A DNA stretch of 64,000 bases from Pelagomonas calceolata (lineage: Eukaryota; Sar; Pelagophyceae; Pelagomonadales; Pelagomonadaceae), in assembly GCA_918797485.1 (NCBI GenBank), contig CAKKNE010000004.1, positions 3,720,001-3,784,000 on the forward strand, in the 5' to 3' direction. The notes beneath the pieces were generated by a model. That model was not told where the DNA came from. It saw only the letters and a program-made list of their open reading frames with translations, and did no database searches. The translations under genes were made by a program, and so were the position numbers. Below, in pieces: positions 44,794-53,478 of the stretch (position 1 is the stretch's first letter; each line of letters begins with the position of its first letter).

Positions 44794-46038
44794 ATGGCCC
44801 AGCAGCCTCAGTGGACCAGCCGCCCAGAAATCGACACGAACTACGCGTACACCAACCACCGCGCCCAGAACGTGACCTGCCTCGCGACGCATGGCACGAA
44901 ACTGCTCGCCGGATCGGCCGACGGCCGCATCACTATATACGACCTCGAGAAACGCTCGGAGATCGCGACGACGCCGCGGGACCGCAGCGGCCACGACCGA
45001 AGCATTGTGGGGTGCTCCTGGTTCCACGACGGCGGAGTCTTCGTGAGCGCGTGCTGCGCGGGCAATGTCGTGGTGTGGGACGCCAATACAATGAAAGCCG
45101 CGTGCCGCTTCGACCTGCCCGCCCTGGCTTCCGCGGCGCTCTCACCCATGTCGACGGGCCCGACGGCGGCCGTTTGTGCGGTAGGGACGACTGACGGCGC
45201 TTGTAGGCTATGCGACGCGCGGAGCGGAGCGTGCCACTCTTCTCTGAGTCACGGCCGGGGCCCCGTCTCTGCGTTAGCGTGGCACCCTTCCAATGACACG
45301 TTGCTCACGGCGGGCGCCGACGGCGCGGCCCACCTCTGGGACGTCCGCACTTTGAAGAAGCGCGGGTCGCTCGACCGGCACGACCTGAGCGGGGCTCCTG
45401 CTTCCATCAATGATCGGGTCGCGAAGACGGCCCACGACGGCGGGCTGCGGCTCGCGGCCTTCTCTGGCACAAAGTTAATAACGGCGGGCGCCGACGAGAG
45501 ATTAAGGGCCTGGGACGCGGACTCGGGGGCTTTCGTTTCGGACGCGTTCGCGCCCGTGCAAATACGAGGGACGCGGTCACCGGCGCCGCTCCAGGCAGCC
45601 TTCCTCGAGGGCTCGGCTTTGATCCCCGACGGGCGCCACGCGTCTCTTTTATCATTGGATTCGGCGAACGAGGCGTGGCGGACGCCGGAAGCGGGCCACG
45701 CGGGCGGCGTGCGCGCCTGCGCGGTCGCTCCTGGTGTCAATCGTTTCGTCGCGTGCGACGACCGCGGCGGCCTCGTCGTCTGGCGGCCTGCTCTGGTTGT
45801 GGAGCCCGCAGTCGAGGACGACGATACGCCTCAGATCCGCGTCGACGTCGCGCTCGCGGCCGAGGCCGACGACGCCGACGACTTCGATTCCCTGCGGCGC
45901 GAGTTCGAGGAATCGCGCCGGGCGGCCGCCGAGGACCGGCGACGCGCGCGCGAGCGGCCGGAAGAGGAGGAGCCGCGCCGCCGCCGGCGGCGGCGCGTCG
46001 GCGACGTCGTGCGGCGGGCGACGGATCGAGGTGCGTGA
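44794..46038 (+). CDS. ERCC8: CSA/ERCC8-like WD40 DNA-repair protein
   Basis: 414 residues from an ATG. WD40 blades are visible throughout: LLAGSADGRITIYDL, DRSIVGCSWFHDGGVFVSAC followed by CAGNVVVWD, RGPVSALAWHPSNDTLLTAG followed by GAAHLWDVRTLKKRGSLDRH, and LITAGADERLRAWDADSG. The arrangement and the sequence LFWDTNTM/VWDANTM match ERCC8 (CSA), the DCAF subunit of the CUL4-DDB1 ligase in transcription-coupled nucleotide-excision repair. The C-terminus is acidic then Arg-rich (RRRRRRVGDVVRRATD), longer than the human tail. Other WD40 proteins could look similar, but the blade spacing fits CSA. RAD23, another NER factor, lies 7 kb away. Confidence 0.72.
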   Translation: MAQQPQWTSRPEIDTNYAYTNHRAQNVTCLATHGTKLLAGSADGRITIYDLEKRSEIATTPRDRSGHDRSIVGCSWFHDGGVFVSACCAGNVVVWDANTMKAACRFDLPALASAALSPMSTGPTAAVCAVGTTDGACRLCDARSGACHSSLSHGRGPVSALAWHPSNDTLLTAGADGAAHLWDVRTLKKRGSLDRHDLSGAPASINDRVAKTAHDGGLRLAAFSGTKLITAGADERLRAWDADSGAFVSDAFAPVQIRGTRSPAPLQAAFLEGSALIPDGRHASLLSLDSANEAWRTPEAGHAGGVRACAVAPGVNRFVACDDRGGLVVWRPALVVEPAVEDDDTPQIRVDVALAAEADDADDFDSLRREFEESRRAAAEDRRRARERPEEEEPRRRRRRRVGDVVRRATDRGA

Positions 46039-46167
46039 TCTTTCTTTTTTGTGTAAGGATGTTTGTGTTTCTCCTCTACGATCTTCCAGGTTTTGTGCAT
46101 CTCACTAGAGTTCTCGTCGCGCGCCGGACAGCCTACAATCCCTGTGTATGTGGCTTCCGTTCTTCTA

Positions 46168-46181
46168 TACGGTGCTAAGAC
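46168..46181 (+). promoter_or_regulatory. Companion motif, diverged (TACGGTGCTAAGAC)
   Basis: 13 of 14 bases match the ACGGTGCTAGGAC core of the copies at 16.97, 27.54 and 52.11 kb. Confidence 0.5.
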
Positions 46182-46216
46182 ATGTGTGTGGCTCAGGCTA
46201 GACATGAGTGTCTGCG

Positions 46217-46242
46217 GCTAGTGTGTTAAACGATACGCTAGG
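46217..46242 (+). promoter_or_regulatory. CTAG palindrome motif, copy
   Basis: GCTAGTGTGTTAAA then CGATACGCTAGG, 26 bp; 188 bp before the TXNDC9-like start. Confidence 0.55.
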
Positions 46243-46429
46243 TTTATAGGAGGTCGTAAAACCGGCGCCTTAAATCCACCGTGATCACAGGCCTAGGCAG
46301 CCAACGAAGGGTACCGAGTCTCGTGCTTGACCGCATTGGTCCGGACCACAGCCGTGTTGCACGCATAAAGCCGTGCGTAGAGGTCGCAAGCAAAAACCAG
46401 CAGCAGCCCAGAGCTCCAAGAAAGCCAAG

Positions 46430-47419
46430 ATGCCCGCCTCCGGCCAGCACATCACGGGCAGCAAGGCCGACATCTTCACGCCCGTCAATCCTTTAGGCGG
46501 CGCCGCGACGGATGAGGACAAGTCCATCCAGGAGGCGATGACCGAGGAGGTCGACAAGCGCATGCGTAACGCGGTGGAGGATTTACGGGAGAAGTACGCG
46601 ACTGGTGGTTCCAATGTCGAAACTTCGGAACACGGCCCTTCCGGTGCGGCGTACCGGCAGAAGCAGCAGGCCATTGACAATGCGAAAGCCAAGAAGCGCG
46701 CCGAGCGATACCTGAAGGAGCAGGAGCGAGCGGAACAAGTCCGACGGCAGGCCGCGGAGCAAATCATCGAAGAGGAGGGCGTCGGCGAATCGAGTGATGA
46801 TGACGAGTATCTTGATGGGTTGGAGGACGACGGCGACATTTTACAAAATTTAAGGAACAAGCGACTCGCGCAGATGAAGGCCCAGCACCAGGAGAAGATC
46901 GAGAATTTACAAAAGGGCCACGGCCGCTACCACGAGATCTGCCAGGACGACTTTTTAAATGACGTCCTCAAGTCGAAGAACACGCTGGTCCACTTCTACC
47001 ACGCGGACTTTGAGAACTGTAAAGTGATCGATCATCATTTGGCGATCCTCGCGCCGAGACACGTGGAATGTAAGATGATGAAGATGGACGCGGCCAAGTC
47101 GCCCTTCTTCGTGCAGAAGCTGCAGGTGCGGGTCATGCCGACCGTCGTCGTCTTCCGGGACGGCGTCGCGTCTGCGAGGTTGGTCGGCTTCGACGGCCTC
47201 ACGGACGACCTGAAGGCGGGCCACGAGAACGAGTTCAAGACCGAAGTGTTGGAGGGCTGGCTGGCGAAGGCCGGCTGCATCGAGTACGAGGCGACGGCGT
47301 CGGAGGCGGAGCTGGCCAAGTACACGCTCGAGGGCGCGCGGCGCGCGCAGATGATCGGCTACGCGGACGGCATCGACGACGTCGAGCAGGACGCGGAGGC
47401 AATGTCTCTCAACCAATGA
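46430..47419 (+). CDS. TXNDC9: TXNDC9/PhLP3-like thioredoxin-domain co-chaperone
   Basis: 329 residues from the ATG at 46430; the frame extends upstream only from a GTG. The N-terminal half is a charged coiled coil (RQKQQAIDNAKAKKRAERYL and following). The thioredoxin-like domain runs ~180-280 with GHGRYHEICQDDFLNDVLKS, LVHFYHADFENCKVIDHHLA and VRVMPTVVVFRDG, typical of phosducin-like protein 3/TXNDC9, which lacks the CxxC active site and regulates CCT chaperonin folding of actin and tubulin. All these blocks are present. It ends 7 bp from the stop of the convergent minus-strand gene. Confidence 0.85.
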   Translation: MPASGQHITGSKADIFTPVNPLGGAATDEDKSIQEAMTEEVDKRMRNAVEDLREKYATGGSNVETSEHGPSGAAYRQKQQAIDNAKAKKRAERYLKEQERAEQVRRQAAEQIIEEEGVGESSDDDEYLDGLEDDGDILQNLRNKRLAQMKAQHQEKIENLQKGHGRYHEICQDDFLNDVLKSKNTLVHFYHADFENCKVIDHHLAILAPRHVECKMMKMDAAKSPFFVQKLQVRVMPTVVVFRDGVASARLVGFDGLTDDLKAGHENEFKTEVLEGWLAKAGCIEYEATASEAELAKYTLEGARRAQMIGYADGIDDVEQDAEAMSLNQ

Positions 47420-47426
47420 TAGGCTA

Positions 47427-49229
47427 CTAACTCTTCAGGTTTGCGGGGAACCCACGCGTTTGCAGGTACCGCACGAGCTCGGGCGCGACGAGCGAAAGGC
47501 CGGCGGGGTCGATGCTGTCCATATCACTATTGACGACGGCGCGCGCCGCTGCCCGGGCGTCGTCGGCGGTCCGCTGCTCGCTACGTGCTTTAAAGAACAC
47601 TCTTATCTCCCGGACCTAAGACACAGGGAACTGGTGAGGGTGGATCTTCGCGCCGTGCTCCAGGCTCTTGACGAGCTCCCCGAGCTCCTCAAATTCGACC
47701 TCGTCGGTCAGGACGAGGTACTTCTTGCACTTGCGCAGGGCGTTGGCGGGGGGCGCGAGCTTCATGCTCGGATCCAAAGGCAGGCGCCAGCGCGCCGAGG
47801 CGACGGCGTGCCGCTTCCCTTTCCGCGCGGCCTCGGCGACGTTGAAGGCGCGCTCGGCCTCGTCCCAATTCGCCTGGTTAAAGCAAGGGACCTTGAGCTT
47901 GTAGTTCAACGTTTCCGACGCCGCCGCGGCCTTCTGCTCGTTGAAGAGCTCGAGCTCTTCCGTGGGCTTGGGCCTTTGTAAAGCTAACTTGCGGCGGCGA
48001 AAGAGGTCGGCCAGGCGTTCTTCGGGCGGCTGCTCGTCGAGCTCGTCCTCGACGTCTTTCATAATCACGGTGGGCCAGTACTGGTACTTCCCCGATGGCT
48101 GGGTATAACCGGGCCCAGCCTCATCCGCGATCAACTGGCAGCGATGCCAAGAAATCTCGGCTTTTGGGATACACGACAAAGCCAGGGAGCGCTCATAAAC
48201 CTCGACCAGCACCTCCGTGCGCGTCTTCGCCGCCGCGCACCTCGCCGCGAACGCGTCGTGCCCCCCGTCGTAGTTCTCGGCGGCGACCTCCGCGTAGGCC
48301 GCCGCGTAGGCCGTCGTCTCGGCGTTCGCTCGCGCCGCCACCAACCGCAGGCCAAAGTCTTCGAGGCCGTCCCGCGTCACAGTGACTGATGTGATTCTCA
48401 CGCCGACCTTGCCGCACGCGCCGCTCTCCATCTCCGTGCAAGTCGGTGCCACATACCGTTCGTCGATCTGGGCCCTCGTGCGCTTCACCTCTTGGCCCTT
48501 GACGCCCACACCTTCGACATCATCATCTAATACAACACTATATCTATATTTGCCGCCAACGGGGGCCTTGGCCAGCACCCCTGACCCGCCGCCCACTAAT
48601 AAGACCGGGTGGCCCTTCTCCGTCGCCCAGGTCACGCACCGCGCCCGGAAACCAGCTAACTCCGCGTCCGCGGCGTCGAATATCGCGATCTTGGCCTTGC
48701 CCAGCGTCTCGACCTTCTTGAGGTGGGCCTTCGCGTCCTGAAACGCTGTGTCCGCCGCTAATATGCGCAAGCGCCGCTCCTCGCTGTCCATCGCGTCCCA
48801 GACCTTGCCCTCCTCGACATAGAGCTGTTTGCGCTGCCACAGCCAAAAGGTGCCTCTATGGACCGCCGCCGCTAAATAGCCGATACTTCCCCCGATCCCC
48901 GTGAGTCGGAGACGCCTGAACGCGTCAACGATGGCGGACGTTTTGGCCGGCGGCTCCGTCCGCTCCCAGTTCTGCGCCGTGTCCTTGGTGGACGCGCGCG
49001 GCGTGTCCTGGCCCGCTGCAATTAAGGAGGCCTGGAGGTTTTCGACGCAGCCCGCCGCTTCGGGCGTCTCGCTCGACATGAGGACCGCGCCTCGCCGCGC
49101 CGCTTTCACCGCGGCCCGATCGGCGCGCGCCGAGTCGGCCTCGCAGGACTGGACAGGATGCTCCTTGTGCTTCACGCCCTGCCCTCGCGGGGTCAATGGC
49201 GCCTGCGGCAGCTCCTCCGCGTCCGCCAT
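47427..49229 (-). CDS. Unknown protein (2 exons), C-terminal exon reconstructed
   Basis: Exon 1 is 49229-47632 and exon 2 is 47580-47427; about 583 residues. The start is an ATG. A hydrophobic stretch (~110-130, LTGIGGSIGYLAAAVHRGTF) may be a membrane segment or packed helix. A central region (~150-330) mixes helices and strands (HPVLLVGGGSGVLAKAPVGG, KYRYSVVLDDDVEGVG), and the C-terminal part has Glu/Arg helices. Unspliced, the frame stops right after HPHQFPVS. A 51-bp intron joins a further 51 codons ending SLVAPELVRYLQTRGFPANL followed by KS, which read as a real C-terminus. No family recognised. Confidence 0.6.
47581..47631 (-). other. Short intron (51 bp), candidate
   Basis: Donor GTTCCC and acceptor CACGTAG; phase 2 matches on both sides. 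The splice sites are not strong, so an alternative within a few bases is possible. Confidence 0.5.
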
Positions 49230-49796
49230 CAGTACGTGTCTTAATCTTCGCTCGTGTATTTGTGCTGCTGGCAGCGATCGTCCAGCGCTGTGTTACGGAT
49301 CGTACGCGGATCAGGACTGCAAAAAACGCTCAAAGCCGCTTCAGTTTTTCGCTTGCTAGTGTCTTACAGGACGCTAGCTATCACGCCTGCCGCGATCGTC
49401 GCAATTTACATAGTACGCAACTCAACTTCATAATACGGTAAGTAATTATCTCGAAACGACACCGCGTCGCCGCCACCACGCCCCGCCACACAAAGACCAG
49501 GCCTGAGAGCCCTGGACCTGGACCCGTGAAAGCCGCCTCGCCAGCGGCGCGCGACACGGCCGCGCATCCCACACTACTCGAACGAGACCTCTGCGATCGT
49601 AATTGTTCCACGCGCGCGCGCGCACGCGCGCCGCGCCGCGCCCGCGCCTCGCCGCCTCGCGGCCTCGCGGCCTCGCGGCCTCGCGGCCTCGCCGTCGCCC
49701 GCGGGAACCAATCAAGGCCGTCGCGCCACGCACGCAAAATCAGACCTCACAACCGCGCAGGCACATCACTCGAACCAGAAGAAGATCATTATCAAG
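49230..49796. other. Divergent intergenic region
   Basis: Contains a CTAG palindrome (49355-49378) and an 8-bp tandem (CCTCGCGG, about four copies, ~49655-49690) next to an alternating CGCG run. No gene recognised. Confidence 0.5.
49355..49378 (+). promoter_or_regulatory. CTAG palindrome motif, copy
   Basis: GCTAGTGTCTTACAGG then ACGCTAGC, 24 bp; 126 bp from the minus-strand start and 419 bp before the plus-strand start. Confidence 0.6.
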
Positions 49797-50428
49797 ATGC
49801 GGCTCGCCGTGCTGGCCCTCGGCCTAACGGTAGCTTCGAGCCTCGCCCCGAACAAGACGTCCCTGAAGGATGGGTTAGATGCCGAGCGCGACAAGTTCGG
49901 TTCGGTCGGGAGGCCCCGGCCTCTTTTGGCGCCCGAGAACGACGTCCGCGCGCCGCGCCCCGGACATTTACGCGACGCGTTTAACGGCGACGACGGGCCG
50001 GGCGACGACCACGACTGGCGCGGCGGCGACGTGCTGGACCACGGCGTCGAGCGCGACGTGCCGCCCGCCGACGCTTTGCCTAGTCTGGATATTATAGAGG
50101 TCAGAGAGGTGATGTACGACAACCACTTCATGTTTGCGACCGCAGACGCGCACGGCACCGTGAAGGCCGGCGTTTATCCCGTCGATCTGCCCGAGTCCCC
50201 GAAGACCTGGTCCTCGATCCAAACGTACCAGGTCTATGGGCCAGTCGTCGTCTCCGATCCATCACAAGACGACGACGCGGACATGGTTCGGTCGTCCGCG
50301 AAAACATCTTCAAGCTCGTCAACGAGGGCGGCGGCATCGTTCTCGGCGACCGCCGCATCCTCGAGCTCCTCATGTCCGACCCGCACGGGTCGCCCGGATG
50401 GCGCATGGGGCCGACGTACTCTAGCTAG
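49797..50428 (+). CDS. Unknown secreted or plastid-targeted protein with frame change near 50290
   Basis: Start ATG at 49797. A signal-like leader (MRLAVLALGLTVASSLAPNK) is followed by acidic sequence and a conserved-looking core (DIIEVREVMYDNHFMFATAD, KTWSSIQTYQVYG). From ~50230 the original frame turns into Ser/Thr/Arg low complexity, whereas another plus frame reads VRENIFKLVNEGGGIVLGDR then RILELLMSDPHGSPGWRMGP, ending at TAG 50426-50428. The true protein therefore most likely shifts to that frame by a short intron or an indel between 50210 and 50300. No family recognised. Confidence 0.5.
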
Positions 50429-50543
50429 GTAAGGCGACTCGGATGGAGGCGTAATGTCGTATGATTCCAAAGCGTCGAGGTCGATGCGCTTGCACTCTAA
50501 CGAGCGAGACCCCGGAGGCCATGTCCCTGAATCAATAGATGAA

Positions 50544-51839
50544 CTAACTCTTTTTTACACCACTCACGGCGCCGGGCATCCGCGCGAGGGGCCCGAAGGC
50601 CGAGCACGTCTTGAGGTAGCACTGGCTCCCCGCCAGGGTCCAGGCTCGACATGATGGCGTCTTCTGGCACTTGACGCAGCAGTCCGCCGGGTGCGCGCCG
50701 CCACTTACAGCCAGGTCGCACCTTCCTTTGAACGCGTCCACATCATTCCGAACTTCATAAGAAGCGCAGGCCGACGCGTCGGGCACGGCGCCCGGGATGC
50801 TCCTGGCATACGTCTCGTAGTAAAAAGCTGCCAGGTTCGGGAAGCGGTCGTACTGGTGTACCACAGAAACGACGTCGCCGCGCGGATTGGCCACCTTATG
50901 TGAACGCGGGTCTACTGACGCGACTTTAGCCTGGAGGTTCGCAACTAATGCTGTTCGTTGTGAGACAATGACGGCGTGCTTCACCTCGTTCTCATGCATC
51001 AACACGTTGTGCACGCCCTGGTCCACCCCATTTCTTTCACAGGGTGCGAACTGGGCATCAGAAACGACCTCGGCCATCTGCGCCGCATAAAGACGACCCT
51101 CCTCGAACGTCGCGATGGACACGCCGGAACAGACGATGGGTTTTGAGGCGAGCTTCCTTCTTTTCGCCTCTCCAAAACAGTCGCGGATCCAACCGCCGTT
51201 CCAGCCGCACTCGCCGATCGTTCTGGATTCCACTCCATTGAACCCGTAGAAGACTTGTTGGGTAGTGAGCATCGCGCCGAAGGGGTCTGATTGAAAGGCC
51301 GTATCGCGCACGTCCGCAAATAAAACACCTCGGTAGTTCCTTGCTCGTCGTTTGTCGAGCTCGCGCGAGATCAGGGGCCACCGCAACGTCGACGCGTGGA
51401 ACTTGCGGAGTTGCGGCGGTTGCAAGGTGGCGGGGTCGTAGGGAATCAGATCCACAGAAAACCGTTCGACGATCGTATGCAGCGTCCGATCGATCGACGG
51501 CCGATCCACAAAAAGGACGAGGTCGCAGTTTGTGGTGGTCTGTCGTAACGACGCCGCGAAGACGGCCAAATTCTTGGCGTCGATCTCCTTCGCGAGGCCG
51601 ATGACGAGGTCCTTCGTGCCGCTACTCGCAGGCGCCACGACCGGTTGTGCTGGCGTCGCCTCTACCGGCTGGACCGGCGCGCCGTGCTCGGCGAGCAGCG
51701 CGCGCGCCGAATTAATAGTAGCGTAGTACGGCGCGAGGTCCACGGGCGGCGGCGGCGGCGCGCTGAGGTAGTGCGACGTGAGGAGCAGGTAGGGCACGGC
51801 CAACGCGATGACGAGCGCGAGGGAATTGCGGAGGTTCAT
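50544..51839 (-). CDS. Type II membrane glycosyltransferase-like protein with Cys-rich C-terminus
   Basis: 431 residues from an ATG. A short cytosolic tail and one membrane anchor (residues 6-25, SLALVIALAVPYLLLTSHYL) indicate a Golgi type II protein. The luminal region has a nucleotide-sugar-transferase pattern: VLFVDRP, YRGVLFADVRDTAFQSDPF (DxxD-type metal site), and CSGVSIATFEEGRLYAAQMA, similar to plant/algal DUF616-like or nucleotide-diphospho-sugar transferases. The C-terminal ~65 residues contain eight Cys (CDLAVSGGAHPADCCVKCQK followed by TPSCRAWTL..CYLK), a PAN/apple-like module that could bind carbohydrate or protein. Donor unknown. Confidence 0.65.
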   Translation of the reverse strand: MNLRNSLALVIALAVPYLLLTSHYLSAPPPPPVDLAPYYATINSARALLAEHGAPVQPVEATPAQPVVAPASSGTKDLVIGLAKEIDAKNLAVFAASLRQTTTNCDLVLFVDRPSIDRTLHTIVERFSVDLIPYDPATLQPPQLRKFHASTLRWPLISRELDKRRARNYRGVLFADVRDTAFQSDPFGAMLTTQQVFYGFNGVESRTIGECGWNGGWIRDCFGEAKRRKLASKPIVCSGVSIATFEEGRLYAAQMAEVVSDAQFAPCERNGVDQGVHNVLMHENEVKHAVIVSQRTALVANLQAKVASVDPRSHKVANPRGDVVSVVHQYDRFPNLAAFYYETYARSIPGAVPDASACASYEVRNDVDAFKGRCDLAVSGGAHPADCCVKCQKTPSCRAWTLAGSQCYLKTCSAFGPLARMPGAVSGVKKS

Positions 51840-52055
51840 CCTTTTGATCGGTTCCTAGCTTTTCGGCGCCGCGTGGGCCAAACAACCGATGATGTAGTGC
51901 CTCTCCGGCAAATGCCACAGGAGCACGTAACTTCCAAAAGCGATCGATAGAAGCTGAGCGAGGCTGATCGCTGGGCTGTATCCAGTGATTGGCGAGCGCG
52001 GGCAGCGTAGCGCCGAGCAAATGGCTCGAAACGCCCTTGGGGCCAGGGGCAGCGA

Positions 52056-52079
52056 GCTAGCGGTCTGTAAGACACTAGC
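52056..52079 (-). promoter_or_regulatory. CTAG palindrome motif, copy
   Basis: GCTAGCGGTCTGTAAG then ACACTAGC, 24 bp; 217 bp before the glycosyltransferase start. Confidence 0.6.
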
Positions 52080-52106
52080 AAACGCCGTCGAACAACGCGT
52101 CACCCC

Positions 52107-52126
52107 ACTAGTCCTAGCACCGTAAC
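52107..52126 (-). promoter_or_regulatory. Companion motif ACTAGTCCTAGCACCGTAAC
   Basis: Identical over 20 bases to 16967-16986, 35 kb away. Confidence 0.6.
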
Positions 52127-52221
52127 AACAACATCTCGAAGGACGCCGTCGAGCAACCACGGGAACACCGTCGAGTGCATCAGTTAGTCGGATCCCCCAC
52201 ACGCGCCACGAGGGAGATAGC

Positions 52222-53478
52222 TCAGGAGTACATGTCGTCGTCGTCGTCGGGCTTCGGCGCCGGCGCCGGCGCCGCGGCGTCCGACGAAGCCGGCGCGGGC
52301 GCCGCGGCCGCGGGCGCCGGCGCGGCCGCCGCGGGCGAGTCCGGGAAGACGGCCGTCGGGCCGCCGCCCCCAAACCCGTCAAATAATAAGTTGGCCGCGA
52401 GCGACTCGTTCTTGTCGCACGCGAGGTACGCCTGCGCCGCGTCCTCGCGCGAAAAACCGAGCTCGCAGAGCCGGCCGACGGCCTCGGCCTCCTCGCGCGT
52501 CAGGCGCACGACGTTCTGGGGCGGCGCGCCGCCGCCGCCGCCACCGCCAGCTCCCCGGGGCATGCCGCCGCCGCCCAGCGCGCCCAGGAGCTGCCGCAGC
52601 TGCTCGCGCGGCATATTTTGCATCTGCTGCGAAAACTGCTCGAACTGCTCCGGCGTGAGGCCGATGGTCGCCGCCAACTGCGCCCGTTGCTGGGGCGAGA
52701 TCGATTGCATGGCCCGCGCGAACTGCGCCGCATCTAAATCATCACCGCCCGCACCCATCGCCGGCGCCTCCTGCACGGGCTCGTTCATCATGGCCAGGAA
52801 CTCGGCCTGGTTGTCCTTGATCGTTTGGAGGAGTTGCGGGTCCTCCCGGCCTAGACCCTGCAGGACTTGTTGCAAGGACGCCGGGTTCGCCTGGATCGTC
52901 CTTCGTAACTCATCAAACTGCGGGTGCGACCGCAACACGGCTAGCGGCGACGCCGCCTGGGCCTCGGTCATCTCGACGTTCTGCGACGGCTGTTCTTCCG
53001 GAATGCCGTTCATCAGGAACTCGACGGCCATGTCCACGTTGCCCATCGCGGCCCGCAGCGCGGCTCTACTCTGCTCCTCGTGGCCGAAACCCATGGCGTT
53101 CAGCTGGGCCAGGGCCTCGGGCGAGACGAACTCGTCGTTCTGGGGCGTCGCGGCCGGCGCCGGCGCCGGCGCCGCGGCGGCGGGCGCCGGCGCCGGCGCG
53201 GCTGGAGTAGGAGCGGGCGCCGGCGCCGGCGCCGGCGCCGGGCGCGCGCGCTTGGGCTTCGTGACCATGCACACTAAAAAGGACTGCTCCGTGACGCCCT
53301 TGTCGGCGAGCGTCTCGTCGTCCTTGAGCACCTTGCCGCTATGAATTAACTTCATCATCGCGGCCTTGAGCTCGGGCTGGCTCGTCTCGATGATGTCCTT
53401 GACGGCTTTGATGCTCGCCTCGGGCGCGGCCTCGACCTTGAAGAGGCGGCCCTCGAGCGTCTTGACCTGGACGATCAT
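52222..53478 (-). CDS. RAD23: RAD23 ubiquitin receptor / NER factor
   Basis: 418 residues from an ATG. Domain order is canonical: UBL (1-75, MIVQVKTLEGRLFKVEA...LIHSGKVLKDDETL), UBA1 (~118-156, ALAQLNAMGFGHEEQSRAAL), XPC-binding domain (~176-229, HPQFDELRRTIQANPASLQQ), UBA2 (~324-366, VGRLCELGFSREDAAQAYLA). Ala/Pro-rich linkers lie between. RAD23 shuttles polyubiquitinated proteins to the proteasome and stabilises XPC in nucleotide-excision repair. Linker regions are repetitive (GAGAGA-type). All four domains appear intact. Confidence 0.95.
   Translation of the reverse strand: MIVQVKTLEGRLFKVEAAPEASIKAVKDIIETSQPELKAAMMKLIHSGKVLKDDETLADKGVTEQSFLVCMVTKPKRARPAPAPAPAPAPTPAAPAPAPAAAAPAPAPAATPQNDEFVSPEALAQLNAMGFGHEEQSRAALRAAMGNVDMAVEFLMNGIPEEQPSQNVEMTEAQAASPLAVLRSHPQFDELRRTIQANPASLQQVLQGLGREDPQLLQTIKDNQAEFLAMMNEPVQEAPAMGAGGDDLDAAQFARAMQSISPQQRAQLAATIGLTPEQFEQFSQQMQNMPREQLRQLLGALGGGGMPRGAGGGGGGGAPPQNVVRLTREEAEAVGRLCELGFSREDAAQAYLACDKNESLAANLLFDGFGGGGPTAVFPDSPAAAAPAPAAAAPAPASSDAAAPAPAPKPDDDDDMYS

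Larger units (their letters stand above)
46039..46429. other. Intergenic region with two-part CTAG module
   Basis: Companion motif (46168-46181) then palindrome (46217-46242), both facing the TXNDC9-like gene. No gene in the gap. Confidence 0.5.
51840..52221. other. Intergenic region with two-part CTAG module
   Basis: Palindrome (52056-52079) and companion (52107-52126), both facing the minus-strand glycosyltransferase. No gene in the gap. Confidence 0.5.
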
